Below are positions 50,876-59,750 of a stretch of DNA of 64,000 nt, piece after piece. Source of the DNA: DATFDN01 sp035685165 (GTDB taxonomy: Bacteria; Pseudomonadota; Alphaproteobacteria; Acetobacterales; Acetobacteraceae). The stretch spans positions 213,063 through 277,062 of the forward strand of contig DASRBI010000010.1 in assembly GCA_035685165.1 (NCBI GenBank), given 5' to 3'. Position 1 is the stretch's first letter, and each line of letters begins with the position of its first letter. The position numbers and the translations under genes were made by a program. The notes beneath the pieces were generated by a model. The model had not been told where the DNA came from, did not search any database, and saw nothing but the letters and a program-made list of their open reading frames with translations.

Positions 50876-53431
50876 TCAGTCCCGTGCCAGGGCGTCCGCG
50901 ACCGCTTCCTGCAAGTCGGCGACCCGGAAGGGCTTGCGGAGCACCGCGGTGCCTGCGCCGAGGACGCGCTCGATCGCCGCCGTGTCGGAATAGCCGCTAG
51001 CGAACACGATCGGGAGGTCGGGCAGGCGCTCCCGTGCCAGCCGTGCGACCTCGGCGCCAGTCATGCCCGGCATGGCGAAATCGACCACCATGACATCCGG
51101 CCGCTCCCGTTCGAGCGCCGCCAGCGCGGAAGGCCCGTCCTCCGCCGCCTGCACGCGGTAGCCGAGCGACTCGAGCGAATCGACCAGGAAGCGCCGCACG
51201 TCGGGGTCGTCGTCGATCACCAGCACGGAGGCTCGGCGCCGCGGCCTGTCGGCTTCGGCCTCCGGCGAGGCGCTGCTCTCGGCCGGCGCCTGTTCGGTGC
51301 GGCGGAGAAACACCCTGACGGTGGTGCCGCCGCCGGGGCGGCTCTCGATACGGGCGGTGCCGCCGCCCTGGCGGGCGATACCGTAGACTTGGCTCAGCCC
51401 GAGGCCGGTGCCCTGGCCCTGCGGCTTGGTGGTGAAGAACGGATCGAAGGCGCGCGCCGCGACCTCGGCGGTCATGCCCGCGCCGGTATCGGCGACGCTC
51501 AGCTCCACATACTCGCCCGGAGCGAGCTCCGCGTCGCCGGCGATCCGGCGGCGGTTTGTGGCGATCGTCAGGGTGCCACCGTCTTTCATCGCGTCGCGCG
51601 CGTTGATCGCGAGATTGAGCACGGCCATCTCGATCTGCGTCCTGTCCGACAGCACCGGCGCGCAGCCGTCCCGCAAATCGAGGCGGATCGTCACGAGCGG
51701 CCCTAGCGTGCGCTCGAGCATCTCGCGCATTCCGGCAACCAGATCGGCAAGGATCAGCGGCTTGGCCTCGATCCGCTGGGCGCGGGAGAAGGCGAGAAGC
51801 TGGCCGGTAAGCTTGGCGCCGCGCTCGACGGCGTTCAGCCCGGCTTCGGCCCACCGGCGCACCCGATCGGCCTCGCCCGGACGGCGGCGGATCAGGTCGA
51901 GGCTGCCGGCGACACCCTGAAGCAGATTGTTGAAATCATGCGCGATCCCGCCGGTGAGCTGGCCGACCGCCTCCATCTTCTGCGCCTGTTGCAGCGCCGC
52001 TTCGGCCTCGCGCAGCCGCGCCTGCTCGGCCAGCCGGTCGGTAACGTCGTGGACGAGCTGGTATGCGCCGCTGATCGCGCCGTCCGGCCCGCGCAGCGGG
52101 CGGACCCGGATCTCGAAGCACCGGCGCTCGCGCGCGGGATCGCCGAGCTCCCCGATTTCGACGAATTCCTCGCCCGCCAGGGCACGCGACCACAGCGTTC
52201 TCGCCGCCGCAAGGTCATCGGGAAAGCTCTCCAGCAGGTCGAGCAGCGACTCGCCCACCTGCGGGCGGCGCACGCCGAACAGGCGCACGAAAGTGTCGGC
52301 CGCGGCGCGGTTGATGGCGAGCCAGCGGAAGTCGCGGTCGGCTGCGAGCACCAGCACATCGCTCGAATCGACGATCTCGGCGAACAGCCTGCGCTCGGCG
52401 AGTGCCTGCGCCACGCGCCGCTCTAGCGTTTCGTTCAGCTCGCGAAGCCGCGCTTCGTCGGCCTTGCGGCGGGTGATGTCGATCGCGGTGCCGATCACGC
52501 GCACGCAGCGTCCGTGCTCGTCGAACACGCCGCGGCCCTTGGCGGCGACCCAACGCACCACGCCGTCCTCGATGCCGACGGTGCGGTATTCGACATCGTA
52601 GAGCGCACGCCTCTCGGGGTCGATCGCTGCGGCGTAGGCGGTGCTCACCCATTCCCGGTCCTCGGGATGCAGGCCGGCATAGAAATGTTCGGTCATGTTC
52701 ACCGGCCGGTCCGGCGAGATGCCGAACATCGCTTTCACGCGCGGCGGCCAGTAGAGCGTGTCCGTAACTGGATCGACGTCCCAGAGGCCGATCTCGGCCG
52801 CTTCGGTGGCGAGCCGGAGCCGCTCCTCGCTCGCCAGCAGCGCCGCCGCGTCGTGCGCCTGGCGGCGCTCGGCGAGCACGCGCTGGGTGGTTTCCACCAC
52901 GATCGCGATCACGCCCGCGGGCCGCCCGTCCTCGCCCGGCACCGGCGAATAGTCGAGATTCATCCAGACCTGCTCGGCCACGCCGTGGCGGTAGAGCGTG
53001 AGTTCCTGATCGCGGTAGGCGAGCCGGCCGCCGGCAAGCCCGACGCGCATGACATGGTCGTTGAAGTCCGCGACCTCGGGCCAGCCTTCGCGCACCTTGG
53101 AGCCGAGGAGCCGCGGATGACGCCCGCCGGCGAAGCGCGAGTAGGCGTCATTGTAGAGCATGACGCCGTCCACGCCCCACAACATGACGATCGGCACTGG
53201 GGAGAGCAGGATCATCGCGAGCGCGGTGCGAAGGCTGGGCGGCCATGTTTCGATCGGCCCGAGTGGAGATTGCGACCAGTCGCGCGACGCAATGAGTTGT
53301 CCCGCTTCGCCGCCGGAGGCGGAAAGGAAGTCGGAGAAGGGCGGGGCCTCTAGGGCGGCCAATGTTTGTCCCCAAGTGCTGCGATGGCTCGCCAATCGCA
53401 AGTTGATTTCCTTAGCGCCATCGCATCTCAA
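50876..53431 (-). CDS. Hybrid PAS-domain sensor histidine kinase with receiver domain
   Basis: An 851-residue soluble hybrid kinase. Three PAS-type domains occupy about 60-200, 210-350 and 360-480, including PAS/PAC linker TAIDITRRKADEA. The histidine is His498 in TGGIAHDFNNLLQ, with the GHKL ATPase domain (DTGAGMTAEVAARAFDPFFTTK, GTGLGLSQVYGIARQ) near 600-680. The C-terminal receiver (about 735-851) has phospho-acceptor Asp in VMVVDFAMPGMTG. Start is uncertain: no early ATG exists, so a TTG at 53431 is used. The N-terminal DWSQSPLGPIETWPPSLR motif is common in this kinase group. Confidence 0.88.
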   Translation of the reverse strand: MRCDGAKEINLRLASHRSTWGQTLAALEAPPFSDFLSASGGEAGQLIASRDWSQSPLGPIETWPPSLRTALAMILLSPVPIVMLWGVDGVMLYNDAYSRFAGGRHPRLLGSKVREGWPEVADFNDHVMRVGLAGGRLAYRDQELTLYRHGVAEQVWMNLDYSPVPGEDGRPAGVIAIVVETTQRVLAERRQAHDAAALLASEERLRLATEAAEIGLWDVDPVTDTLYWPPRVKAMFGISPDRPVNMTEHFYAGLHPEDREWVSTAYAAAIDPERRALYDVEYRTVGIEDGVVRWVAAKGRGVFDEHGRCVRVIGTAIDITRRKADEARLRELNETLERRVAQALAERRLFAEIVDSSDVLVLAADRDFRWLAINRAAADTFVRLFGVRRPQVGESLLDLLESFPDDLAAARTLWSRALAGEEFVEIGELGDPARERRCFEIRVRPLRGPDGAISGAYQLVHDVTDRLAEQARLREAEAALQQAQKMEAVGQLTGGIAHDFNNLLQGVAGSLDLIRRRPGEADRVRRWAEAGLNAVERGAKLTGQLLAFSRAQRIEAKPLILADLVAGMREMLERTLGPLVTIRLDLRDGCAPVLSDRTQIEMAVLNLAINARDAMKDGGTLTIATNRRRIAGDAELAPGEYVELSVADTGAGMTAEVAARAFDPFFTTKPQGQGTGLGLSQVYGIARQGGGTARIESRPGGGTTVRVFLRRTEQAPAESSASPEAEADRPRRRASVLVIDDDPDVRRFLVDSLESLGYRVQAAEDGPSALAALERERPDVMVVDFAMPGMTGAEVARLARERLPDLPIVFASGYSDTAAIERVLGAGTAVLRKPFRVADLQEAVADALARD

Positions 53432-53495
53432 GCGGAACGGCCAGGCGACTCACGGATGCGTGTGCCGGCGCTGTTGGGCAACGGCCGGACGGGCA

Positions 53496-54278
53496 TCAGT
53501 CGTTCGGCGCGTCGGTCTTGTTCTGGGGCAGCGCCTTGTAGGCGATATAGGCGACCTGGCTCACCGTCATGATGCCGATGAAACCGGGATCGAGCGCGGG
53601 GAAGACCATGGTCGGATGCTGCGCCGGCTTCGCGCCGGCAAGCACGGTGCCGATGGCGATCGTATAGACGCCAATCAGCACCAAGGTAAAGAAAAACTGC
53701 TGCACCTTGCTGAAATCGACCTGATCGGCGTTGCCGGTGTCGTCACCGTAAAAAATGTCCCACCACGCATACTCGCCCTCGGCCTTGGTGTGCAGGCAAG
53801 TGCCGGCCTTCGTTTCCAGCACCATCGGTGCAGCGACGAACGAGGCCGAAGAAAGCCCTAGCAAAATCCACAATTCATGCGGAATGTTGAGCGCCAGCGG
53901 CTTGGGTGAACCCCAGAGGGCGTTGAGCATCCCGAATGTGGTGACGGCGGAAATCACGAGGAGCGACCACAGCACGAGTTGCAGGCGCGACAGGCTGATC
54001 TTGTTGCGCTGGTCGATCAGGATGCGGCGCCAGTCCGGCCGCGCCGGCTGGCCCGCGGCGCTGACGGGCATCCCGCCGACGATCGCGCAGCAGCCGACCA
54101 GGCATGCGACTGTCGCGCCCCAGGGCAGCAAGGCCCACCCTGACGGGTCCGCGTTCGCCGCCGACATGAGGCCGGCGAGCAGGTTAACCGCGACGATGCC
54201 GCCGATAAGCAGGAGGAACCAAACCCCCCACTTCATCATGCTACCGCCGTTGACGGGCGGGGTGACGGTGACGCTCAT
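53496..54278 (-). CDS. Unrecognised integral membrane protein
   Basis: A 260-residue membrane protein with about 5 hydrophobic segments (WGVWFLLLIGGIVAVNLLAG, LLPWGATVACLVGCCAIVGG, LQLVLWSLLVISAVTTFGML, FFFTLVLIGVYTIAIGTVLAG, and IGIMTVSQVAYIAYKALP). A soluble loop between TM3 and TM4 contains WWDIFYGDDTGNADQVDFSK. I do not recognise the family. It has no gene partner on either side. The ATG at 54278 is clear. Confidence 0.65.
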   Translation of the reverse strand: MSVTVTPPVNGGSMMKWGVWFLLLIGGIVAVNLLAGLMSAANADPSGWALLPWGATVACLVGCCAIVGGMPVSAAGQPARPDWRRILIDQRNKISLSRLQLVLWSLLVISAVTTFGMLNALWGSPKPLALNIPHELWILLGLSSASFVAAPMVLETKAGTCLHTKAEGEYAWWDIFYGDDTGNADQVDFSKVQQFFFTLVLIGVYTIAIGTVLAGAKPAQHPTMVFPALDPGFIGIMTVSQVAYIAYKALPQNKTDAPND

Positions 54279-54446
54279 GGGTCTCCGGGGCGATGGAGGT
54301 TTGGCGCACTATCGCGCGGAACCTCTCAACTTTGCCAGTGTCGTGCCCGGAGGGAACGATATTGCGTGCCCCCACCGCCAAGCGGAGGGGGCTTGCATTT
54401 GGATTTCGGAGGTCCCCGAGCCCCAGCGGCGAAGGGGGAGAGCCAG

Positions 54447-55403
54447 CTACCGCGCGGCGCCGAGTACCCAGGCGAGCACGCCCTTTTGGGCGTGCAGGCG
54501 GTTCTCGGCCTCGTCGAACACGACCGATTGCGGACCGTCGATCACCTCGGCCTCCACCTCCTCGCCACGGTGGACCGGCAGGCAGTGCATGAAGATCGCA
54601 TCGCCGGCCGCCTTGGCCATCAGCGCGCGCGTGACGCGGTAGGGTGCGAGCAAATTGTGGCGGTTCTGGTTCGGGTCGTCCGACATGCTGACCCAGGTGT
54701 CGGTGACGACGCAGCGCGCGCCCGCTACCGCCGCCGCGGGATCGGAAACGAGCTCGATCCGGCCGCCCTGCGCGCGTGCCCACGCAACCAACTCCGGCGG
54801 TGGGCGCAACGCATCGGGGGTGGCGAGGCGCAGCGTGAAACCGAAGCGCACCGCGGCCTCGATCCAGCTCCGCGCGACATTGTTGCCGTCGCCGCACCAG
54901 GCGACCACCTGCCCCGCGATCGGTCCGCGATGCTCCTCGAAGGTCAGCACGTCGGCCATGAGCTGGCAGGGATGGGAGGTGTCGGTGAGGCCGTTGATCA
55001 CCGGCACCGTGGCGTAGCTGGCAAGCTCGTGCAGCTTGGAGACGCGATCCGTTCGCAGCATGATCGCGTCCACATAGCGCGACAGGACGCGCGCCGTGTC
55101 GGCCACCGTCTCGCCGCGCCCGGTCTGCATGTCCTTGGCGTTGAGCACGATTACCTCGCCGCCGAGCTGGCGCATCCCGACCTCGAAGCTGACGCGGGTG
55201 CGGGTGCTCGGCTTCTCGAAGATCAGCGCCAAGGTCTTGCCGGCGAGCGGGCGGGAGGAGATCCCGCGGGCCGCCTTGAAGCCCTTCGCCACGTCGAGCA
55301 TCTGGCGCAGCGTGCGCGCGTCGAAATCGCGCAGGTCGAGGAAATGGCGCGGCGGTGCCGCGCCTTCCCCTTGGTTCTCGGTCTGCCGCAGCGAGGCGCT
55401 CAT
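54447..55403 (-). CDS. argF: Ornithine carbamoyltransferase
   Basis: A 318-residue carbamoyltransferase that forms citrulline from ornithine and carbamoyl phosphate in arginine synthesis. The carbamoyl-phosphate loop STRTR is at 66-70 (FEKPSTRTRVSFE), HPCQ in TSHPCQLMADV, and the ornithine/active loop MHCLPVHRGEEV near 283. Its start overlaps the argD stop by ATGA, so argD-argF are one transcript. Confidence 0.96.
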   Translation of the reverse strand: MSASLRQTENQGEGAAPPRHFLDLRDFDARTLRQMLDVAKGFKAARGISSRPLAGKTLALIFEKPSTRTRVSFEVGMRQLGGEVIVLNAKDMQTGRGETVADTARVLSRYVDAIMLRTDRVSKLHELASYATVPVINGLTDTSHPCQLMADVLTFEEHRGPIAGQVVAWCGDGNNVARSWIEAAVRFGFTLRLATPDALRPPPELVAWARAQGGRIELVSDPAAAVAGARCVVTDTWVSMSDDPNQNRHNLLAPYRVTRALMAKAAGDAIFMHCLPVHRGEEVEAEVIDGPQSVVFDEAENRLHAQKGVLAWVLGAAR

Positions 55404-56596
55404 TTCGCCGCCGCCTTCGCCGCCGAGGGCTGGCAGCGCCGCGCCGCGCGATCGAGCATCTCGAGCGCCGCGGCGATATCGTCGTCGCTGATGATGAGCG
55501 GCGGGGCCAGCCGCAGCACGTTCTCGCCCGCCGTGATGGCGAGCAGCCCTTCGGCCACGCACGCGGCCTGCACCTCGTTCTGCGGTATCGCGCACTTCAT
55601 CCCGAGCAGCAGGCCCTGGCCGCGGACGTTCTCGAACACCGACGGATAGGCGCGGGCGATGTGTTCAAGCCCGAGGCGCAGCTCACGGCCCTTGCGCACC
55701 ACCTCGTGAAGGAAGCCGGGTTCCAGGATCACGTCCAGCACCGCGTTGCCCGCTGCGCAGGCAAGCGGATTGCCGCCGAAGGTGCTGCCGTGCGTGCCGG
55801 GCACCATGTTCTTGGCGATGAACTCCTTCGCCAGCACCGCGCCGAGCGGGAAGCCGCCGGCGATGCCCTTGGCGAGCGTCGCCACGTCCGGCTCGATGCC
55901 CGACCACTCATAGGCGAACAGCTTGCCGGTGCGGCCCATGCCGGACTGCACCTCGTCCATGCCGAGGATGATCCCGAACTCGTCGCAGGCGGCGCGCAGC
56001 CCGCGCAGGAAATCGGGATCGGCCGGACGCACGCCGCCCTCGCCCTGCACCGGCTCGACGATGACGCCCGCGGTCTGCGGCCCGATGGCGTCGCGCAGCG
56101 CGTTCAGGTTGTTGAACGGCACATGATCGAAGCCTTCGACCTCCGGGCCGAAGCCGGCAAGGTATTTGGCGTTGCCGGTGGCGGCGAGCGTCGCGAGCGT
56201 GCGGCCGTGGAAGGCGCCCTCGAAGCAGATGATGCGGAAGCGTTCGGGCTTGCCGCCTTCGGCCATCGTCTTGCGGATCATCTTGATCATGCCCTCGTTC
56301 GCCTCGGCGCCCGAGTTGCAGAAGAAAACGCTGTCCGCGAAGCTGTGCTCAACCAGACGCGCCGCCAGCCGCTCGGCCTGCGGGATGCGGTAGAGGTTGG
56401 AGACATGCATCACCTTGGCGGCCTGCTCGGCGATCGCCTGGGCGAGGTGCTTGTTGCCGTGTCCGAGCGAGGCGGTGGCGATCCCCGAACCGAAATCGAG
56501 GAATCGTCGCCCGTCCACCGTCCACAGCCAAGCTCCATCGCCCCGCTCGAAAGCGAGGTCGGCCCGGGCGTAGTTCGGCATCAGGGCGGGGATCAT
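55400..56596 (-). CDS. argD: Acetylornithine aminotransferase
   Basis: A 398-residue PLP enzyme of class III aminotransferases, converting N-acetylglutamate semialdehyde to N-acetylornithine. PLP Lys243 is in ATLAKGIAGGFP, Asp214 in LGMDEVQSGMGRTG, and the phosphate site SGAEAN at 95-100. Directly upstream of argF with an ATGA overlap. Succinyldiaminopimelate transaminase activity is also possible in this family. Confidence 0.95.
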   Translation of the reverse strand: MIPALMPNYARADLAFERGDGAWLWTVDGRRFLDFGSGIATASLGHGNKHLAQAIAEQAAKVMHVSNLYRIPQAERLAARLVEHSFADSVFFCNSGAEANEGMIKMIRKTMAEGGKPERFRIICFEGAFHGRTLATLAATGNAKYLAGFGPEVEGFDHVPFNNLNALRDAIGPQTAGVIVEPVQGEGGVRPADPDFLRGLRAACDEFGIILGMDEVQSGMGRTGKLFAYEWSGIEPDVATLAKGIAGGFPLGAVLAKEFIAKNMVPGTHGSTFGGNPLACAAGNAVLDVILEPGFLHEVVRKGRELRLGLEHIARAYPSVFENVRGQGLLLGMKCAIPQNEVQAACVAEGLLAITAGENVLRLAPPLIISDDDIAAALEMLDRAARRCQPSAAKAAAK

Positions 56597-56710
56597 CTTT
56601 GTCCTCTGTTCGGTTGCACCGATGGTTTTCCCCGCCGCACGCCGCCGGCCGGCCGCGCGCCGCGGAGGAAACGCGCATGATCGGTTGCGGGAGGAATGCT
56701 GTCAAACCGA

Positions 56711-57904
56711 TCAGTGCGGCGCGAGCCGCGGCGCAGCGGCGCGCTCGGCGCGCAGCACGCGGCGCGCGACTTCGGGATAGAGCATCGTCGTCAGCACGCC
56801 GCCGCCGACCAGCGCGGCGGCCTGCGAGCCGGCCATCAGCCCGCGCTCAGTGGCGATCGCGGTGATCGCTACCACGAGCGAGATCTGGGTGCCGAGATGG
56901 AGCGCGAGCGAGGCACGCTGCCTCGGGCCGAGCGCGCCGCGGTAGAGCAGCGCCGCCGGCAGGCCGCGCACCAGCAGCATGAGCAGGGCATAAAGCGGCA
57001 CCATGAGGAGCGTCCGCCAGTCGGAGAACAGCGCGGCGACATCGAGCCGGGCGCCCGAGGCGATGAAGAACACCGGCACGACGAAGGCCGAGCCGATGCC
57101 GTCGAGGCGCGCGGCCATGTGGGCGCGGTGATCCTCGCCGAGTGCGGCCCGCATCACCGCCCCGGCGATGAACGCACCGAGCACGAGGTCGATGTTCAGC
57201 CGCTCGGCGAGTACCACCAGCAGGATCATGATGGCGAGCGCGAGCCGCATGGGGAGTTGGCCGGAGCTGTGCATCGTGCGGGCAAAGAGGGCGCGCAGAT
57301 AGCCTGCGCGGGCGCGCGCGGCGAGCAGCACGGCGGCGGTGGCGCCGGCGGCGAAGGCCAGCATGATCAGCGCCTGCCAGCCGAAATAGGCGCGGGCGAG
57401 CAAGAGCGAGAGCACGATCACCGGCGCCGCCTCGCCGATCGCCCCCGCCGCGAGCACGAACGGCCCGTAGGGCGGGCCGAGCAGCCTTCCGTCGCGCAGC
57501 ACCGGCATCAGCGTGCCGATGGCGGTGGTGGTGAGCGTGAGCGCGGTCAGCGCCGGCGCGCCGGCGAGACCGGCCGCGGCGAGCAGGAGGGAAGCGGCGA
57601 GCGCCAGCACCGCCGAGCAGAGCCAGCCGGCGAGCGCGCGATTGATCGGCGGTCCCCGCATCACCGCCGGGTCCATCTCGAACCCGGCCATCAGGAACAG
57701 CACGGCGAGGCCGAAATCGGAGAGGAACCGCGCCACCGGGCCGGGATGCGCCCAGCCCAGCACCTGCGGCCCGACCACGGTGCCGGCCAGCACCTCCAGC
57801 ACCACGCCCGGAACCGGCAGGCGTGGGAGGAGCGCCGGAAGCCCCGCCGTGAGTGCGAGCACGACGGCGAAGATGATCAGGTTGCCGAGGTCGGCGTCTC
57901 CCAT
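56711..57904 (-). CDS. Cation/proton antiporter, CPA2 type
   Basis: A 397-residue membrane protein with about 11-12 transmembrane segments of the Na+/H+ exchanger (CPA2/Kef-like) family. Family features include LLPRLPVPGVVLEVLAGTVVGPQVLG near 30-55, FGLAVLFLMAGFEMD near 65-80 and the ion-site region VLAERLNIDLVLGAFIAGAVMRAAL near 240. It lacks a RCK/TrkA_N domain. Exported or exchanged ion is not clear. Follows argD at a distance of 114 bp. Confidence 0.88.
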   Translation of the reverse strand: MGDADLGNLIIFAVVLALTAGLPALLPRLPVPGVVLEVLAGTVVGPQVLGWAHPGPVARFLSDFGLAVLFLMAGFEMDPAVMRGPPINRALAGWLCSAVLALAASLLLAAAGLAGAPALTALTLTTTAIGTLMPVLRDGRLLGPPYGPFVLAAGAIGEAAPVIVLSLLLARAYFGWQALIMLAFAAGATAAVLLAARARAGYLRALFARTMHSSGQLPMRLALAIMILLVVLAERLNIDLVLGAFIAGAVMRAALGEDHRAHMAARLDGIGSAFVVPVFFIASGARLDVAALFSDWRTLLMVPLYALLMLLVRGLPAALLYRGALGPRQRASLALHLGTQISLVVAITAIATERGLMAGSQAAALVGGGVLTTMLYPEVARRVLRAERAAAPRLAPH

Positions 57905-58015
57905 GCCCTTCCGCTCCGCTTCCGGTGCGCGACGGCGCGGAGCTAAGCCCGCGCGGCGGCGCGCCGGAAGGGCCGCGGTTGAGCGACGCCGATAGCGCCG
58001 TGCTATGCACGGCGG

Positions 58016-58615
58016 ATGCAGCAAGCCGGGCGCAGCTTCACGCGCGGAACCGTCGGGCGCGCCGCGCCGTGCGTCGATCCAGCCGCGCTGCACGAGGCGG
58101 CGCTCGCCTATCTCGCGCGCTATGCGGCCACGCGGGCGACGCTCGCGCGCGTGCTCGAGCGGCGTATCGCGCGCTGGGCGCGCGGCGCCGCCGCCGATGG
58201 CATGGCGGCGGAGGCAGTGGACGCAGGAGTGGCGGCGGCACGCGCCGCGGCGGCGGCGCTGGTCGCGAGGCTCGCCGAGGCAGGCGCGGTCAGCGACGCC
58301 GCGTTCGCGGCGGCGCGCGCGCGACGGCTGGCGCGCGCCGGGAAGTCGCGCCGCGCGGTGGCGGCGCATCTCGCCGCCAAGGGCGTCGATGCGGCGCTGG
58401 CGGCGCAGGCGCTTCCCGCCGACGAGCTGGGATCGGCCCTGCTGTTTGCGCGCAGGCGGCGGATCGGGCCGTTCGCCGAAGCAAGCCCCGAGGAGCGGCG
58501 GCGGGCGCTCGGGATGCTGGCGCGTGCCGGCTTCGCCGCCGAGACCGCCCGGCGCGTTATGCGGACCACAAGGGAGGAGGCGGAGGCGATGATCGCAGCC
58601 GGGCGCGATCCATGA
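58016..58615 (+). CDS. recX: Regulatory protein RecX
   Basis: A 199-residue RecX family protein, a modulator of RecA filaments. It shows the three-helix repeats of the family (ALAYLARYAATRATLARVLERR, ARLAEAGAVSDAAFAAARARR, AGKSRRAVAAHLAAKGVD). It is very Ala/Arg-rich, as its neighbours are. recA is not in the window. The stop overlaps the next gene by ATGA. Confidence 0.82.
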   Translation: MQQAGRSFTRGTVGRAAPCVDPAALHEAALAYLARYAATRATLARVLERRIARWARGAAADGMAAEAVDAGVAAARAAAAALVARLAEAGAVSDAAFAAARARRLARAGKSRRAVAAHLAAKGVDAALAAQALPADELGSALLFARRRRIGPFAEASPEERRRALGMLARAGFAAETARRVMRTTREEAEAMIAAGRDP

Positions 58616-59070
58616 GCGCACAATATGACAGCCGCGCCGATCATCTGGCGCACATCCACGCGGTGCGCGACCGGCTGGAGATATTCGCCGCTGAGCTGAT
58701 GCGGCGCGGGCGCGTGCATGACGCAAGCAAGTTTAGCGCCGAGGAGAAGCCTGTTTACGACGCTGTGTATCCGATGCTGCGCGGGGTGGCATACGGCTCG
58801 GCGGAGTGGAAGGCGGCGGTGGAGCGCGCGCGCCCGGCGCTCGACCATCACTATCAGCGCAACCGGCATCATCCCGAATATCACGCGGAGGGAATCGCGG
58901 GCATGGACCTGTTCGACGTGGTGGAGATGCTGTGCGACTGGATGGCGGCGGCGGAGCGCAATCCCGCCGACGGCGTGCGGCTCGATCTGAATGTGACGCA
59001 CTACGGGATCGACAAGCAGCTCGCGCGCATCCTGGAAAACACGCTCGCCCGCTGGCCGGTGGCGCTATGA
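58612..59070 (+). CDS. DUF5662 family protein
   Basis: A 152-residue small helical protein with several conserved His and Asp residues (HLAHIHAVRDRLE, RGRVHDASKFSAEEKP, DHHYQRNRHHPEYHAEG, MDLFDVVEMLCDWMAA). The pattern resembles HD-like or phage-derived hydrolases and DUF5662, in which such residues could bind metal. Its role is unknown. It overlaps recX and the adenosyltransferase gene by ATGA on both sides. Confidence 0.7.
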   Translation: MSAQYDSRADHLAHIHAVRDRLEIFAAELMRRGRVHDASKFSAEEKPVYDAVYPMLRGVAYGSAEWKAAVERARPALDHHYQRNRHHPEYHAEGIAGMDLFDVVEMLCDWMAAAERNPADGVRLDLNVTHYGIDKQLARILENTLARWPVAL

Positions 59071-59633
59071 GCCGCCCGCCCCGCGTCCGGATCGACCGGG
59101 TGGTGACGCGCGGCGGCGATCGCGGCGAGACCTCGCTCGGCGACGGCTCGCGCGTCGGCAAGCAGGATGTGCGGATCGAGGCGATGGGCGCGGTGGACGA
59201 AGCCAACGCGGCGATCGGGCTGTTGCGGTCATCCGGGGTGCCGGCCGCCTACTATGCGGCGCTCAAGCGGATCCAGAACGACCTGTTCGACGTCGGCGCC
59301 GATCTTTGCGTGCCGGCCACCACCGCATCGCCCTCGCGGATCGACGATTCCATGTCGCTCCGCCTCGAGGAGGAGATCGCTTCCCTCAACGCGGGGCTGG
59401 CGCCGCTCAACAGCTTCGTGCTGCCGGGCGGCACGCGCGCGGCGGCCGAGGCGCATTTCGCGCGCACGGTGGTGCGCCGGGCGGAGCGGGCGGTCGTGCG
59501 GCTATCGTTTCAGACGAGCGTCAATGGGGCGATCATCCGCTACCTGAACAGGCTCTCCGATTACCTGTTCGTGCTGGCGCGGGTGCTGAACGGCGGCGCG
59601 GATGTGCTCTGGAAGCCGGGAGGCGGGGCTTAG
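59067..59633 (+). CDS. Cob(I)alamin adenosyltransferase, PduO type
   Basis: A 188-residue corrinoid adenosyltransferase of the PduO type, forming adenosylcobalamin from cob(I)alamin and ATP. The ATP-binding motif TRGGDRGETSLGDGSRV is at 14-30, and the later FVLPGG, AHFARTVVRRAERAV and LNRLSDYLFVLARVLN helices are diagnostic. With the B12-binding radical SAM protein at 49022 it implies cobalamin use. It overlaps the DUF5662 gene by ATGA. Confidence 0.93.
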   Translation: MSRPPRVRIDRVVTRGGDRGETSLGDGSRVGKQDVRIEAMGAVDEANAAIGLLRSSGVPAAYYAALKRIQNDLFDVGADLCVPATTASPSRIDDSMSLRLEEEIASLNAGLAPLNSFVLPGGTRAAAEAHFARTVVRRAERAVVRLSFQTSVNGAIIRYLNRLSDYLFVLARVLNGGADVLWKPGGGA

Positions 59634-59750
59634 GCTTCATATCGGCCGCATATTCCTGACTTAGCGGCGAAGCACGCGCGCCTGCCACCGATTGCACCCC
59701 GTCCCACACCTCTCCAGCATGAACCACGCCACCTCCAGGGGACCGGACCC

